DNA of 64,000 bases, taken from positions 3,759,501 through 3,823,500 of the forward strand of contig NZ_CP012945.1 of NCBI RefSeq assembly GCF_001402915.1, read 5' to 3'. The notes under the pieces were generated by a model, which saw only the letters and a program-made list of their open reading frames with translations, searched no databases and was not told the DNA's origin. The translations under genes were made by a program, and so were the position numbers. Shown here piece by piece: positions 1 through 9,169 of the stretch. The stretch comes from Devosia sp. A16 (lineage in GTDB: Bacteria > Pseudomonadota > Alphaproteobacteria > Rhizobiales > Devosiaceae). The stretch's first letter is position 1. Each line of letters begins with the position of its first letter.

Positions 1-1
1 G

Positions 2-259
2 CGCGTGCTGGTGCGTGAACGCCTGACCGCCGGCGACAGCGACCAGCAGGTGCGCGACTACCTCGTGGCGCGCTATGGCGAATATGTGCTGCTCAATCCG
101 GTGATGGCGCCGCATACCCTGCTGCTGTGGATCGCCGCACCGGCGGTGCTGCTGATCGGCGGCATCGTGGTGTTCGCCGGGGCGCGGCGGAAGCGCGCCG
201 CCGGGCAGACTGCGCTGACCGAAGACGAGGTCAGGGCACTCGAGGAGTTGGAGCGCTAG
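2..259 (+). CDS. ccmH: Cytochrome c-type biogenesis protein CcmH/CycL, C-terminal part
   Basis: The reading frame is already open at the window edge, so the N-terminus, including the expected CxxC redox motif, lies outside. What remains is the end of the conserved domain (RLTAGDSDQQVRDYLVARYG, then YVLLNPVMAPHTLLLW), one membrane segment (LLLWIAAPAVLLIGGIVVF) and a short acidic cytoplasmic tail. This order is typical of CcmH, a membrane-anchored periplasmic thiol oxidoreductase that keeps apocytochrome c cysteines reduced for haem ligation. A downstream degP, two-component pair and glnE is a familiar rhizobial arrangement, which supports the call. Confidence 0.85.
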   Translation, partial: RVLVRERLTAGDSDQQVRDYLVARYGEYVLLNPVMAPHTLLLWIAAPAVLLIGGIVVFAGARRKRAAGQTALTEDEVRALEELER

Positions 260-325
260 CCCCGATCTCACCGCCTTGTTTCGTCTGGCTGGTCCGACTC
301 GACAACCGGCGCTACCGCTCTCCTC

Positions 326-1075
326 GTGTCCCCTATCGACCTCCTCCCCGCCGATCTTGACCTCACAGCGGCCCTCGCGCTGGTCCTGCTGAGTCTCGTC
401 ACCTCACTGATCACCGCCACTTTCTCACTCGGGGGCGGCACGCTGATGGTGGCCGTGCTGGCGCTGGTGTTCCCGCCTATCGTGGTGGTGCCGCTGCACG
501 GCGCCATCCAGCTCGGCTCCAATAGCGGGCGGGCCCTGGTGCAGCGTGCGCATATCCAGTGGTCGCTGGTGCTGTGGCTGTCGCTCGGCGGGGCGATCGG
601 CACGGTGATCGGCGGTCAGTTCGCCAGCCTGCTGCCCGCCAGCGCATTGCAGGTCGCCATCGGCGCCTTCGTGCTGCTGACCACCTGGCTGCCGCAGCCG
701 AAGCTCGTCGGGCGGTCGCGGCTGGCGCAGGTCGTCGGCGGCGCGGTGATCGCCGCGGTATCGATGGTGGTGGGCGCCACCGGACCGCTGGTGGCGGTGT
801 TCATCAAGGGCCTGGACGACCGACGGCAACTGGTCGCCACCCACGCCATGCTGATGACGCTGCAGAACAGCTTCAAGCTGGGGATGTTCGTGCTGCTCGG
901 CTTCGCCTTTGCCGCCTACCTGCCGCTGATCGCCGCGATGATCCTCTCGGGGTTCGTCGGCACGGCGATCGGCAGCCGGTTGCTGGTGCGGGTGCCCGAG
1001 GCCGCATTCCGCTGGGGCTTCAAGCTGGTGCTGACGCTGGTGGCGCTCGACCTGCTGCGCACCGCCCTTTTCTAG
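326..1075 (+). CDS. TSUP-family (TauE/SafE) membrane permease
   Basis: A 249-residue, strongly hydrophobic protein with about seven to eight membrane segments in two halves. It has the glycine-rich first-helix motif FSLGGGTLMVAVLAL and a second copy around VVGATGPLVAVFIKG, as expected for the TauE/SafE (TSUP) fold, whose characterised members move sulfite, sulfonates or other organic anions. The substrate cannot be read from sequence. The start is a GTG at 326 without a strong ribosome site, so a slightly different start is possible. It stands alone between ccmH and the protease gene. Confidence 0.8.
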   Translation: MSPIDLLPADLDLTAALALVLLSLVTSLITATFSLGGGTLMVAVLALVFPPIVVVPLHGAIQLGSNSGRALVQRAHIQWSLVLWLSLGGAIGTVIGGQFASLLPASALQVAIGAFVLLTTWLPQPKLVGRSRLAQVVGGAVIAAVSMVVGATGPLVAVFIKGLDDRRQLVATHAMLMTLQNSFKLGMFVLLGFAFAAYLPLIAAMILSGFVGTAIGSRLLVRVPEAAFRWGFKLVLTLVALDLLRTALF

Positions 1076-1197
1076 CCGCCCGGCGGCGCCGATAGGTTCG
1101 CAACATTACCGATAATTAACACCCGGGTCACCGTGCAGAAAGGCGTCGGGCTCCATATCTCACTGCCATCAAGAGTGCCTGAGTGAAGGAGATCATC

Positions 1198-2760
1198 ATG
1201 CCCTCGACTAAGTTCAACGCTCGCCGCTGGCTCGGGGCTTCGGCCCTGGCGATCCTCGCCGGCATCGGTGGTGGCACCGCCTTCGTCGCGGCCACTGCCC
1301 CGTCGACCGCTCAGACTGCAACCCTGCTGCCGGCTGCCCAGATTACCCCGCCCGCCGTGACCAACGCCCCGAACTTCGCCGACCTCGTCGAGGCGGTGAA
1401 GCCCGCCGTGGTGTCGATCATCGTCGAAGGTGGCGAAAAGGACAATCCGCGCCAGCTGCAGCGTGGCGGCCCGCAGTTCCGGTTCAACTTCCCCGACCTG
1501 CCCGACGACCATCCGTTCAAGGACTTCATGGACCAGTTCGGCCAGCAGTTCGGTCAGGGCGGCGGTCAGGGTGGCGGCCAGGGCGGACAGCAACAGCCGC
1601 CGCGCAAGTTCATGGCGGCCGGCTCTGGTTTCGCCATCTCGGCTGACGGCTACATCGTCACCAACAACCACGTCGTCGAGAACGCCGACAAGGTGACCGT
1701 GGTGTTCGACGACGGCAAGGAAATGACCGCCAAGGTGGTCGGCACCGATGCCAAGACGGACCTCGCCGTGGTCAAGGTCGAAGGCGTCACCGATCTGCCC
1801 TTCGTCAAGCTGGCCGAGAACGAGATCCGGGTCGGCGAATGGGTGGTGGCCGTCGGCAACCCATTCGGCCTTGGCGGCACCGTGACCGCCGGTATCGTCT
1901 CGGCGCGCGGCCGTGACATCGCCGGCTCGGCCTACGGCGATTTCCTGCAGATCGACGCCGCGGTGAACACCGGCAACTCCGGTGGCCCCGACTTCAACAT
2001 GCAGGGTGAAGTGGTCGGCGTGAACACCGCCATCTTCTCCCCCAATGGCGGCAATGTCGGTATCGCCTTCGCCATCCCGGCCAGCGTCGTCAAGCAGGTG
2101 ACCACCCAGCTGATCGAGAACGGCACGGTGACCCGTGGCTTCCTCGGCGTCGGCATTCAGGATGTCAGCCGTGACATTGCCGACAGCGTCGGACTGAAGG
2201 ACGCGGCCGGTGCGCTCGTTACCGAACCGACCAAGGACAGCCCGGCCGACAAGGCCGGCGTGAAGTCCGGCGACGTCATCACTGCCGTGGACGGCAAGTC
2301 GGTCAGCAACGCGCTCGACCTCAGCCGCACCATTGCCGGCAAGAACCCCGGCACCGCCGTGGAACTGTCGGTCTGGCGCGACGGCAAGGAGCAGAAGATC
2401 TCCGTGACGCTGGGTAAACTCGACGAAGCCGCTGCGCCGTCCGAGGAGCAGCAGCAGGCTCCGGCCGAGGAACCCGCGGCTCCGGCTCCGACCAGCGTCG
2501 GCCTGACCCTGGTGCCCAACTCGGGCGGTGAGGGCCTCTTGATCCAGGACGTGGATCCGAACTCGGCTGCTGCCGAAAAGGGCTTCGCCGTCGGCGACAC
2601 CATCCTCGAGGTCAACAACCAGCCGGTCTCGTCGGTCGCCGACTTCGAAAAGGCCGTGCAGGGCGTCAAGGACGCCGGCCGCAGCACGGCTCTGGTCAAG
2701 GCACAGCGCGACGGCAACACCCGCTTCATCGGGCTGCCGATCACCGAAGGCAAGTCGTAA
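1198..2760 (+). CDS. degP: Do-like periplasmic serine protease (DegP/HtrA) with two PDZ domains
   Basis: Quality-control protease and chaperone of the periplasm. The ATG at 1198 is chosen because AAGGAG lies six bases upstream (1186-1191); an in-frame GTG at 1183 would contain that site. The protein is 520 residues: signal peptide (about 1-38, ending near STAQ), trypsin-like domain with catalytic triad His158 (TNNHVV), Asp188 (KTDLAVV) and Ser261 (GNSGGP), then PDZ1 (about 305-400) and PDZ2 (about 430-510) separated by a Glu/Pro/Ala-rich linker. A Gly/Gln-rich run (residues 113-133) sits in the LA-loop position. A GC-rich hairpin follows the stop. Confidence 0.95.
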   Translation: MPSTKFNARRWLGASALAILAGIGGGTAFVAATAPSTAQTATLLPAAQITPPAVTNAPNFADLVEAVKPAVVSIIVEGGEKDNPRQLQRGGPQFRFNFPDLPDDHPFKDFMDQFGQQFGQGGGQGGGQGGQQQPPRKFMAAGSGFAISADGYIVTNNHVVENADKVTVVFDDGKEMTAKVVGTDAKTDLAVVKVEGVTDLPFVKLAENEIRVGEWVVAVGNPFGLGGTVTAGIVSARGRDIAGSAYGDFLQIDAAVNTGNSGGPDFNMQGEVVGVNTAIFSPNGGNVGIAFAIPASVVKQVTTQLIENGTVTRGFLGVGIQDVSRDIADSVGLKDAAGALVTEPTKDSPADKAGVKSGDVITAVDGKSVSNALDLSRTIAGKNPGTAVELSVWRDGKEQKISVTLGKLDEAAAPSEEQQQAPAEEPAAPAPTSVGLTLVPNSGGEGLLIQDVDPNSAAAEKGFAVGDTILEVNNQPVSSVADFEKAVQGVKDAGRSTALVKAQRDGNTRFIGLPITEGKS

Positions 2761-2773
2761 CCGCATTCGGGCT

Positions 2774-2791
2774 CCGGGGCGTCAGCCCCGG
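2774..2791 (+). terminator. GC-rich hairpin after degP
   Basis: CCGGGGC, loop GTCA, GCCCCGG forms a perfect seven-pair stem 13 bases after the degP stop. There is no T-tract, so it may slow or stabilise transcript ends rather than act as a full intrinsic terminator. Confidence 0.45.
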
Positions 2792-2803
2792 GGCCTGACC
2801 CTC

Positions 2804-2876
2804 GTGAATGGCGAATGGTGAGTAGTGAATGGAGAAGAGTTCGGCATCATTCACTATTCACCACTCACCATTCACC
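2804..2876. repeat. Heptamer-based inverted repeat between degP and the response regulator
   Basis: The left arm (2804-2832) is made of near-identical seven-base units (GAATGGC, GAATGGT, GAGTAGT, GAATGGA). The right arm (2848-2876) is the complementary series (CATTCAC, TATTCAC, CACTCAC, CATTCAC). Together they form a long imperfect hairpin with a loop of about 15 bases. Short-tandem-repeat palindromes of this kind occur in rhizobial and cyanobacterial intergenic DNA. It lies in the leader of the two-component operon. Confidence 0.7.
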
Positions 2877-2906
2877 CTTCATGATGATCGCCGCGGGGCT
2901 GGTGAA

Positions 2907-3578
2907 ATGAAGATTCTGTTGATCGAAGACGACCGCGAGGCAGCGAGTTACCTGATCCAGGCGCTGGATGAGGCCGGCCACATCGCCCACCACGCCAGCG
3001 ACGGGGAGACCGGCTACGCCATGGCCTCCTCGATGGATTACGACGTCCTGGTGGTCGATCGCATGCTGCCGCGCCGCGATGGGCTGTCGATCATCGAAAG
3101 CCTGCGCGCCGAGGACAACCACACGCCGGTACTGATCCTGTCGGCGCTGGGCGAGGTGGACGATCGGGTGACCGGGCTGCGCGCCGGGGGCGACGACTAC
3201 CTGGTCAAGCCCTACGCCTTCACCGAGCTGCTGGCCCGCATCGAGGTGTTGGCGCGCCGCTCGTCGCCGGCCGAAGCGGCCACCAGCTTCGAGGTCGGCG
3301 GCCTGGCGCTCGATCGGCTCAGCCGCAAGGTGGAGCGCGACGGCGAGGTGATCCTGCTGCAGCCGCGTGAGTTCCGCCTGCTCGAGTATCTGATGAAGAA
3401 CGCCGGCAAGGTGGTCACCCGCACCATGCTGCTCGAGAACGTCTGGGACTATCACTTCGACCCGCAGACCAATGTCATCGACGTGCACATGTCGCGGCTG
3501 CGCGCCAAGATCGACAAGGGCCACGCCAACCCGCTGCTGCATACCATCCGCGGCGCGGGCTACATGATCCGCGACTGA
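2907..3578 (+). CDS. OmpR-family response regulator
   Basis: DNA-binding regulator of a two-component system, 223 residues. The ATG at 2907 is the natural start (MKILLIEDDREAAS); longer in-frame starts would translate the heptamer repeat. The receiver domain has the acidic pocket Glu7/Asp8/Asp9, phospho-acceptor Asp51 (VVDRMLP) and Lys in LVKPYAF. The C-terminal winged helix has LQPREFRLLEYLMKN and the ending HTIRGAGYMIRD. It is followed two bases later by its histidine kinase gene, so the two form an operon. In related genomes this pair sits between degP and glnE. The stimulus is not evident. Confidence 0.93.
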   Translation: MKILLIEDDREAASYLIQALDEAGHIAHHASDGETGYAMASSMDYDVLVVDRMLPRRDGLSIIESLRAEDNHTPVLILSALGEVDDRVTGLRAGGDDYLVKPYAFTELLARIEVLARRSSPAEAATSFEVGGLALDRLSRKVERDGEVILLQPREFRLLEYLMKNAGKVVTRTMLLENVWDYHFDPQTNVIDVHMSRLRAKIDKGHANPLLHTIRGAGYMIRD

Positions 3579-3580
3579 CC

Positions 3581-4987
3581 ATGTTCCGGCTCGCCCAGCT
3601 CTGGCGCACCACCACGGTGCGCCTCACTGCGCTGTTCATGCTGATCTTCGTGATCTTCGCAGTGGTGCTGCTGGGGCTGGTCACCTGGCAGACCTCGGTG
3701 CAGCTGCAACGCCAGCAGACCGATGCCATCGACCGCGAGACCGTGCAGATCAAGCGCATGGACAGCGATTCCGGCTTCCGCGCCACCATCATCGCGGTAC
3801 AGCGGCTCGCCAGTCAGCCGGGGCCCGGAATCTACTACCTTGCCGATCCCTCAGGTCAGCTGATCATCGGCAACGTTACGGACCTGCCGCCCGAAGTACT
3901 GGCCGAGCCAGGGACCTACAGCTTCAACTATTCCAAGCCCCGGCCGTTCGACGATCCGCAGACCGACAGTGCTGTGCCGCAGCGCACCGGCTATGCCGTG
4001 GTGCGCTCCGAAAAGCTCGCCAGCGGACTGATCCTGGTGGTTGGCCGGGACGTGGTGGAGCGGCGCGGCTTTACCGCCATCCTGTTGCAATGGTTTGCCG
4101 TGGGCGCCGGCGGCATCCTGCTGTTCTCGCTGGTGGCCGGGGTGCTCACCGCCGTGCGCGTGCTGCGCCGCATCGATACGATTTCGTCGACCTCCAACAA
4201 GATCATGTCGGGCAACCTCAGCGAGCGCGTGCCGGTGACCGGCCGCAACGACGAGTTCGACGCCCTTGCGACCAACCTCAACCTGATGCTCGATCGTATC
4301 GAACAGCTGATGCAGGGCATGAAGGAGGTGACCGATAACGTCGCCCACGACCTCAAGACGCCGCTGACGCGGCTGCGCAACAAGGCGGAGTCGGCGCTGC
4401 GCGACGGACAGAGCGAGGCGACCCGCAAGGAGGCCCTCGAAACCACCATCGAGGAGAGCGACAAGCTCATCAAGACCTTCAACGCCCTGCTGATGATCGC
4501 CCGCGCCGAGGCGGGAACGCCTTCGGGCGCCCTCAGCGAGATCGACCTGAGCGCCGTGGTGGCCGATGTTGCCGAGCTCTACGGGCCGCTGGCCGAGGAC
4601 GAGGGCCTGAGGCTCGAGACCGACGTCGAACCGGGGATCCGGATCAATGGCAACCGCGAACTGCTCGGGCAGGCCCTCGTCAACCTGATCGAGAACGCGC
4701 TGAAATACTATGAGCCCGAGGAGGGCAAGGCCGGCCTGATCACGGTCGGCCTGAAGCGCACCGGCGCCCGTGTGCGCATCGAAGTGGCCGATAACGGCCC
4801 CGGCATCCCGGCTGAGGACCGCGACCGCGTCATCGAGCGTTTCGTGCGGCTGGAAAAGAGCCGGACTGAACCAGGTTCGGGGCTGGGCCTCTCGCTGGTG
4901 GCAGCGGTGGCGCAACTGCACAAGGGGGAGTTGCGGCTGGAGGACAACATGCCGGGCGTTCGGGCCGTGATCGAACTGCCGGGGTAG
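3581..4987 (+). CDS. Membrane sensor histidine kinase (HAMP, HisKA, HATPase)
   Basis: Partner of the preceding response regulator. The 468 residues comprise a TM helix (about 17-38), a periplasmic sensor region (about 39-165), a second TM helix (about 168-192), a HAMP linker (RVLRRIDTISSTSNKIMSG) and HisKA with phospho-acceptor His256 (NVAHDLKTPLTRLR). The ATPase domain shows the N box (NLIENALKYY), DNGPGIP and GSGLGLSLV. The periplasmic part has no recognisable ligand domain. Its neighbour on the opposite strand ends 43 bases downstream. Confidence 0.93.
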   Translation: MFRLAQLWRTTTVRLTALFMLIFVIFAVVLLGLVTWQTSVQLQRQQTDAIDRETVQIKRMDSDSGFRATIIAVQRLASQPGPGIYYLADPSGQLIIGNVTDLPPEVLAEPGTYSFNYSKPRPFDDPQTDSAVPQRTGYAVVRSEKLASGLILVVGRDVVERRGFTAILLQWFAVGAGGILLFSLVAGVLTAVRVLRRIDTISSTSNKIMSGNLSERVPVTGRNDEFDALATNLNLMLDRIEQLMQGMKEVTDNVAHDLKTPLTRLRNKAESALRDGQSEATRKEALETTIEESDKLIKTFNALLMIARAEAGTPSGALSEIDLSAVVADVAELYGPLAEDEGLRLETDVEPGIRINGNRELLGQALVNLIENALKYYEPEEGKAGLITVGLKRTGARVRIEVADNGPGIPAEDRDRVIERFVRLEKSRTEPGSGLGLSLVAAVAQLHKGELRLEDNMPGVRAVIELPG

Positions 4988-5030
4988 GGCGTAAACTGAG
5001 GCGCCGCCGTTTCCAGTGCCCCCGGGCCCC

Positions 5031-5639
5031 TCAGTGCGCCGTCTGTACCGAGGTCTCGCCGATCCCGATCCCTGCAACTTTGCCGCCCTTGATCAGGTAG
5101 CCGATATATTGCGCGATGTCGGAATAGCCGCCCGGCCGGTCCGAGCGGTAGGCGATCTTGCTGCCGGAGGCGGCCCCGAACGTGGCCTTGAGCTCGGCAG
5201 TCGAAGCGCCGAGACCCGGGATGCCGAAATTGGGGGCGGTGAAGCCGGCAGGCGCCGGGTCGCAGCTCTTCGACGGCTTGCTGGCGGTCTCGGCGGCAAC
5301 CATCATCACGAACTCGTAGCCGCCCAGCGCATTGGAGATGAACCAGACATTGGCGCCCGCGGCGCTGTAGCACAGCCAGTCGGCGCGGCTGGCGTCGTCC
5401 CCTTCGCGCCGGATGGTGCCGCCGAACGCCTTCTGGATGTCCTTGAGCTTGGTGCGCTGCAATTGCACCGTGAGCTTGCCGACACCGATCGCCTTCACCG
5501 GCGCCTTCTCGATATTGGCTTTGCTGAAATTGAAGCTGTTGCCGAAGATCGCCTGGCCCATGCCGTCGAGACCGGCGGCGGAGGCAGGAACGGCGTTGAG
5601 GATCAGGGCGGCGGTGAGGGCGGCAACAAGGGGGCGCAT
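5031..5639 (-). CDS. Secreted protein of unknown function
   Basis: A 202-residue protein with a clear signal peptide (MRPLVAALTAALILNAVPASA, cleavage near residue 22). The mature part is Gly/Ala-rich and mostly polar. Two cysteines (LCYSAAG and SKSCDPAP) could pair in the periplasm. I do not recognise the family. It is convergent with the histidine kinase gene and has its own promoter region shared with the divergent glnE. Nothing links it firmly to either neighbour. Confidence 0.7.
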   Translation of the reverse strand: MRPLVAALTAALILNAVPASAAGLDGMGQAIFGNSFNFSKANIEKAPVKAIGVGKLTVQLQRTKLKDIQKAFGGTIRREGDDASRADWLCYSAAGANVWFISNALGGYEFVMMVAAETASKPSKSCDPAPAGFTAPNFGIPGLGASTAELKATFGAASGSKIAYRSDRPGGYSDIAQYIGYLIKGGKVAGIGIGETSVQTAH

Positions 5640-5786
5640 GCGGAGCTCTACGGATTTGGCTGGCGCGGGAACATAGCGAGACGCATGCCGAAATCCAGTG
5701 ACTTTTAGGCTTAGCTAACCATAACCCGGGGCGCTCTCCGCCTGTGCCGGAATGACATGCGCGGCGGGGCAGGTTATCGAGGGGCT

Positions 5787-8558
5787 ATGAAAGTCGCCCT
5801 CGAAACGCTTCTCGCTTCAGCCCCTTACCTCAAAGATCTTGCCGATCGCCACGCCGAGTGGTTCGCGGCGGCGCTTGAGCTATCGCCCGATACAGCGCTG
5901 GCGGCTGTTCTCGATCAGGTTGCGAGAGCAGGACGCGATGCCGCAACCGAGGACGAGGTCGGGCGCGAGCTGCGCATCGCCAAGGGACGGGTGGCGCTGC
6001 TGGCGGCGGTCTCGGAGGTCGAGGGGCGCTGGACCACGGCGCAATCGACCGCAGCACTTTCCGATCTTGCCGATGCGGCGCTCGATGCCGGTCTCGAGGT
6101 GCTGCTGCGCCTCGCCGCGGCGCGCGGGCTGACCGAGGCGAGGGCTGCGAACTCCGGGCTGGCGCTGTTCGCCCTGGGCAAACATGGCGGACGCGAGCTC
6201 AACTACTCCAGCGACATCGACATCGTCGCCTTCTTCGATCCCGAGAAGCTGGCCGTGAAGGATGAAGGCGAGGAGACGAAGTTCTTCACGCGGATCGTCC
6301 AGCGGCTCGCCTCGCTGATGCAGGATCGCACCGAGCATGGCTATGTCTTCCGCACCGACCTGCGGCTTCGGCCCGATCCCGGCGCCACGCCGGTAGCCCT
6401 GCCTACCGAGGCGGCGCTCGCCTATTACGAGAGCCGCGGCCAGAACTGGGAGCGGGCGGCCTGGATCAAGGCGCGGCCCTGCGCCGGCGACAAGGAGGTG
6501 GGCGAGCGGTTCCTCAAGGACCTCGCGCCCTATATCTGGCGCAAGCATCTCGACTTCGCCACCATCGCCGACATCCAGGCGATGAAGCGCCAGATCAACA
6601 TCACCAAGAATGTCGGCGACGCCCGCGTCGCCGGGCACAACGTCAAGCTCGGGCTGGGCGGCATCCGCGAGATCGAGTTCTTCACCCAGACCCAGCAACT
6701 GATCGCCGGCGGCCGCGACCAGACCCTGCGGGTGCGCCCCACCGCGGTAGCGCTGCAGGCCCTGGCGGCGGCCAACTGGATTTCGAAGCGGGCGGCCGAG
6801 GATCTCACTCGCATCTACTGGTTCCTGCGCGGGGTCGAGAACCGGCTGCAGATGCTGCGAGACGAGCAGACCCATGTGATGCCCGAGGCCGAGGCCGATA
6901 TCGAGGTGATCGGGACCCTGATGGGCGAGAAGGATGTGCGAGCCTTTGAAACGGCTTACCGCGCGGCGTTGAATCAGGTTGTCGGCTATTACTCCGACCT
7001 GTTCGCGGAAGGCGAGAGCCTCGCGGCCGGCGGCGGCAACCTGGTGTTCACCGGGGCGGACGACGACCCCGAAACCATCGAGACGCTCTCCGGTATGGGC
7101 TTCAAGGCGCCCGCCAAGGCGATCGAAACGGTGAAGAAGTGGCACTATGGCAGCTATGCCGCCACCCGGGCGGCGGCGGCGCGCGCTCACCTCACCGAAC
7201 TGCTGCCGGCTTTGCTTTCGACCATCTCGGGGGCCGGCAACCCGGATGAGGCGCTGGCCCGCTTCGACAACTTCCTGTCGCGCCTGCCTTCTGGCGTCCA
7301 GCTCTTCGCGCTGTTGCGCAACCACGAAAATCTCAGGAGCCTGCTCGTCGCGCTGATGGCCTCGGCGCCGCGCATGGCCGATGCGGTGATCCACCGCGCC
7401 CATGTGATGGATGGGTTGATCGACCCAGCCTTCGCCGACGATGTGCGCCGGCGCGAGACGTTGCTGGGCAAGATCGAGGCTTTCTTCGCCGACGCGCGGG
7501 ACTACCAGGATGTGATCGACCGGGCGCGCATCATCGGCCAGGAGCAGATGTTCCTGATCGCCGCTGGGCTCTTGGCCGGCTCGCTGGATGCGGTGCGGGC
7601 AGGCGAGCAGTTCACCACGCTCGCCGAAGCGCTGCTGACCCGGCTGTTCGATGCGGTGCGGCGCGAGTTCGAGAAGCGCCACGGCGTGGTGCCCGGAGCC
7701 CGTGTGGCGCTTCTCGCATTCGGCAAGATGGCGAGTCGCGAGATGACGGCCCGCTCCGACCTCGATTTCATCATGCTGTACGAGACCGCCGGCGCCGACG
7801 AGTCCGATGGCGAGAAGCCTCTCGCAGCCAGCCAGTATTACGCGCGGCTGACCCAGCGGCTGCTGGCGGCGCTCAGCGCCCCGACCTCCGAGGGCGTGCT
7901 CTACGAGGCCGATATGCGCCTGCGGCCTTCCGGCAACGCCGGTCCGCTCGCCACCAGCCTCGCCGGCTTCATCCAGTATCATCACGAGAGCGCCTGGACC
8001 TGGGAACATCTGGCGCTGAGCCGGGCTCGCGTCGTCTATGCCGATGGCGAACTGGGCGGCAGGGTGGATGCGACGGTGGCCGAGATCCTGGCCCGGCCCC
8101 GCGATGTGGCCAAGACCATCGACGATGTATTGGCGATGCGGGCGCTGATGGCCAGGGAGCGCCCGCCGCGCCACCCCTTCGACCTGAAGCTCGCGGCCGG
8201 CGGACTGGTGGACCTCGAGTTCATCGCCCAATCGGCCCAACTGGTGGCCGGCGGGACCATCGCCGCCCCGCAGGCGACGACCGGCGTCGTGCTGCGCCGG
8301 CTGGCCGAGACCGGTCTCGTGCCGGAGGGGGTGCGGCTGGCCGAGATCCTCGAGCTCTATTCGACGGTCCTCCAGGTGATGAGCGCGGCGCTCACCGACC
8401 CGTTCAAGGAGGAAGGTTGGACAGAGGCGTTCCGCGAACTCCTGGCGCAACGCACCAACACCCCGAACTTCGAGCGCCTGGCCTCCGACGTACGGGAGAT
8501 GGAAGACGAGGTGAGCGCCGCGGCAGCGGCCTGGTACGCCAGGGCGAAGGGGCTGTAG
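5787..8558 (+). CDS. glnE: Bifunctional glutamine synthetase adenylyltransferase/deadenylylase
   Basis: Adds or removes AMP on glutamine synthetase according to PII signalling, setting nitrogen assimilation. 923 residues from the ATG at 5787, which has GAGGGG close upstream; an ATG at 5757 would add ten residues. The two nucleotidyltransferase halves are visible: N-terminal GGRELNYSSDIDIVAFF (deadenylylase) and C-terminal SREMTARSDLDFIMLY (adenylylase), each followed by a helical GlnD/PII-type domain (for example LGLGGIREIEFFTQ and LAAGGLVDLEFIAQ). Length fits the alphaproteobacterial family. It is transcribed alone. Confidence 0.95.
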   Translation: MKVALETLLASAPYLKDLADRHAEWFAAALELSPDTALAAVLDQVARAGRDAATEDEVGRELRIAKGRVALLAAVSEVEGRWTTAQSTAALSDLADAALDAGLEVLLRLAAARGLTEARAANSGLALFALGKHGGRELNYSSDIDIVAFFDPEKLAVKDEGEETKFFTRIVQRLASLMQDRTEHGYVFRTDLRLRPDPGATPVALPTEAALAYYESRGQNWERAAWIKARPCAGDKEVGERFLKDLAPYIWRKHLDFATIADIQAMKRQINITKNVGDARVAGHNVKLGLGGIREIEFFTQTQQLIAGGRDQTLRVRPTAVALQALAAANWISKRAAEDLTRIYWFLRGVENRLQMLRDEQTHVMPEAEADIEVIGTLMGEKDVRAFETAYRAALNQVVGYYSDLFAEGESLAAGGGNLVFTGADDDPETIETLSGMGFKAPAKAIETVKKWHYGSYAATRAAAARAHLTELLPALLSTISGAGNPDEALARFDNFLSRLPSGVQLFALLRNHENLRSLLVALMASAPRMADAVIHRAHVMDGLIDPAFADDVRRRETLLGKIEAFFADARDYQDVIDRARIIGQEQMFLIAAGLLAGSLDAVRAGEQFTTLAEALLTRLFDAVRREFEKRHGVVPGARVALLAFGKMASREMTARSDLDFIMLYETAGADESDGEKPLAASQYYARLTQRLLAALSAPTSEGVLYEADMRLRPSGNAGPLATSLAGFIQYHHESAWTWEHLALSRARVVYADGELGGRVDATVAEILARPRDVAKTIDDVLAMRALMARERPPRHPFDLKLAAGGLVDLEFIAQSAQLVAGGTIAAPQATTGVVLRRLAETGLVPEGVRLAEILELYSTVLQVMSAALTDPFKEEGWTEAFRELLAQRTNTPNFERLASDVREMEDEVSAAAAAWYARAKGL

Positions 8559-8672
8559 GTCCCCGATCGGCGCGTGACAGAGCCGGCGGAGCGGCGCCAG
8601 GCAAGCTCCATCGGGGCTGTCCCGACAGAACTCGCGTCACTGAGCCACGGACCTCCGCGGCGTCGAAGGCAA

Positions 8673-9098
8673 TCAGGCAGACGCGTAGGCGACTTCAACA
8701 TCCAGCACCCAGGTAATGCCGTAGCGATCCCTAAGCATACCGTAGAGCGGCGACCAGCCGGCCGGGGCCAGCGGCTGCAGGATCCTGGCGTCGGCTGCAA
8801 GCTTCTGCCAATAGCCGGCGACCTCCTCGGCGTCGTTGCCGCGCACCGAGACGAAGACCGGGATCTCGCCGGGGTTCCAATCGAGGCGTGATGGCACGTC
8901 ATAGGCCATGATGCGAAAGCCGTTGTCGGCCGCGACCTGGCCCCACATCACCTGCTCGGCTTCATCGGGGTTCTGCACGGCGCCGGCATCCCTGTAGCTG
9001 ACGATGGTCTGCTTCCCGCCGAACACCGACTGGTAGAAGTCGAGCACGGAACGGGCATTGCCGCGAAAATTGAGATGGGTGGTGGTCTTGATGGTCAT
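8673..9098 (-). CDS. VOC-family (PhnB/glyoxalase-like) protein
   Basis: A 141-residue single-domain protein of the vicinal-oxygen-chelate fold, subgroup PhnB-like (THLNFRGNARSVLDFYQSVFGG, then GFRIMAYDVPS and YGMLRDRYGITWVLDVE). The ATG at 9098 has AGGAG six bases upstream. Members of this subgroup usually have no proven catalytic activity. It is divergent from a WYL-domain regulator, and a 25-bp palindrome lies between them, so it is probably that regulator's target. Confidence 0.85.
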   Translation of the reverse strand: MTIKTTTHLNFRGNARSVLDFYQSVFGGKQTIVSYRDAGAVQNPDEAEQVMWGQVAADNGFRIMAYDVPSRLDWNPGEIPVFVSVRGNDAEEVAGYWQKLAADARILQPLAPAGWSPLYGMLRDRYGITWVLDVEVAYASA

Positions 9099-9144
9099 GG
9101 CGGGCTCCTGTTTGCTGGCCTGATGCAACCTGCTATAGCCGGAG

Positions 9145-9169
9145 CCAACTGCCACTTTCTGTCAGTTGG
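9145..9169. promoter_or_regulatory. Candidate operator of the WYL regulator
   Basis: CCAACTG (9145-9151) and CAGTTGG (9163-9169) are perfect inverted arms, 11 bases apart. The right arm touches the ATG at 9170. A TATAGC -10-like hexamer lies just upstream (9134-9139). YafY-like WYL regulators commonly recognise an ACTG...CAGT palindrome in front of their own gene. Autoregulation and control of the divergent VOC gene is the inference. Confidence 0.6.

Noticed and set aside
1072-2766. A 564-codon leftward open frame opposite degP
   Set aside because: It mirrors the codon structure of degP, lacks a ribosome site and gives a low-complexity protein. High GC makes long antisense frames common here; those opposite glnE, pepN and the ABC genes were rejected for the same reason.
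8559-8672. tRNA or small RNA gene after glnE
   Set aside because: No cloverleaf could be drawn and no CCA-like end or promoter was found.
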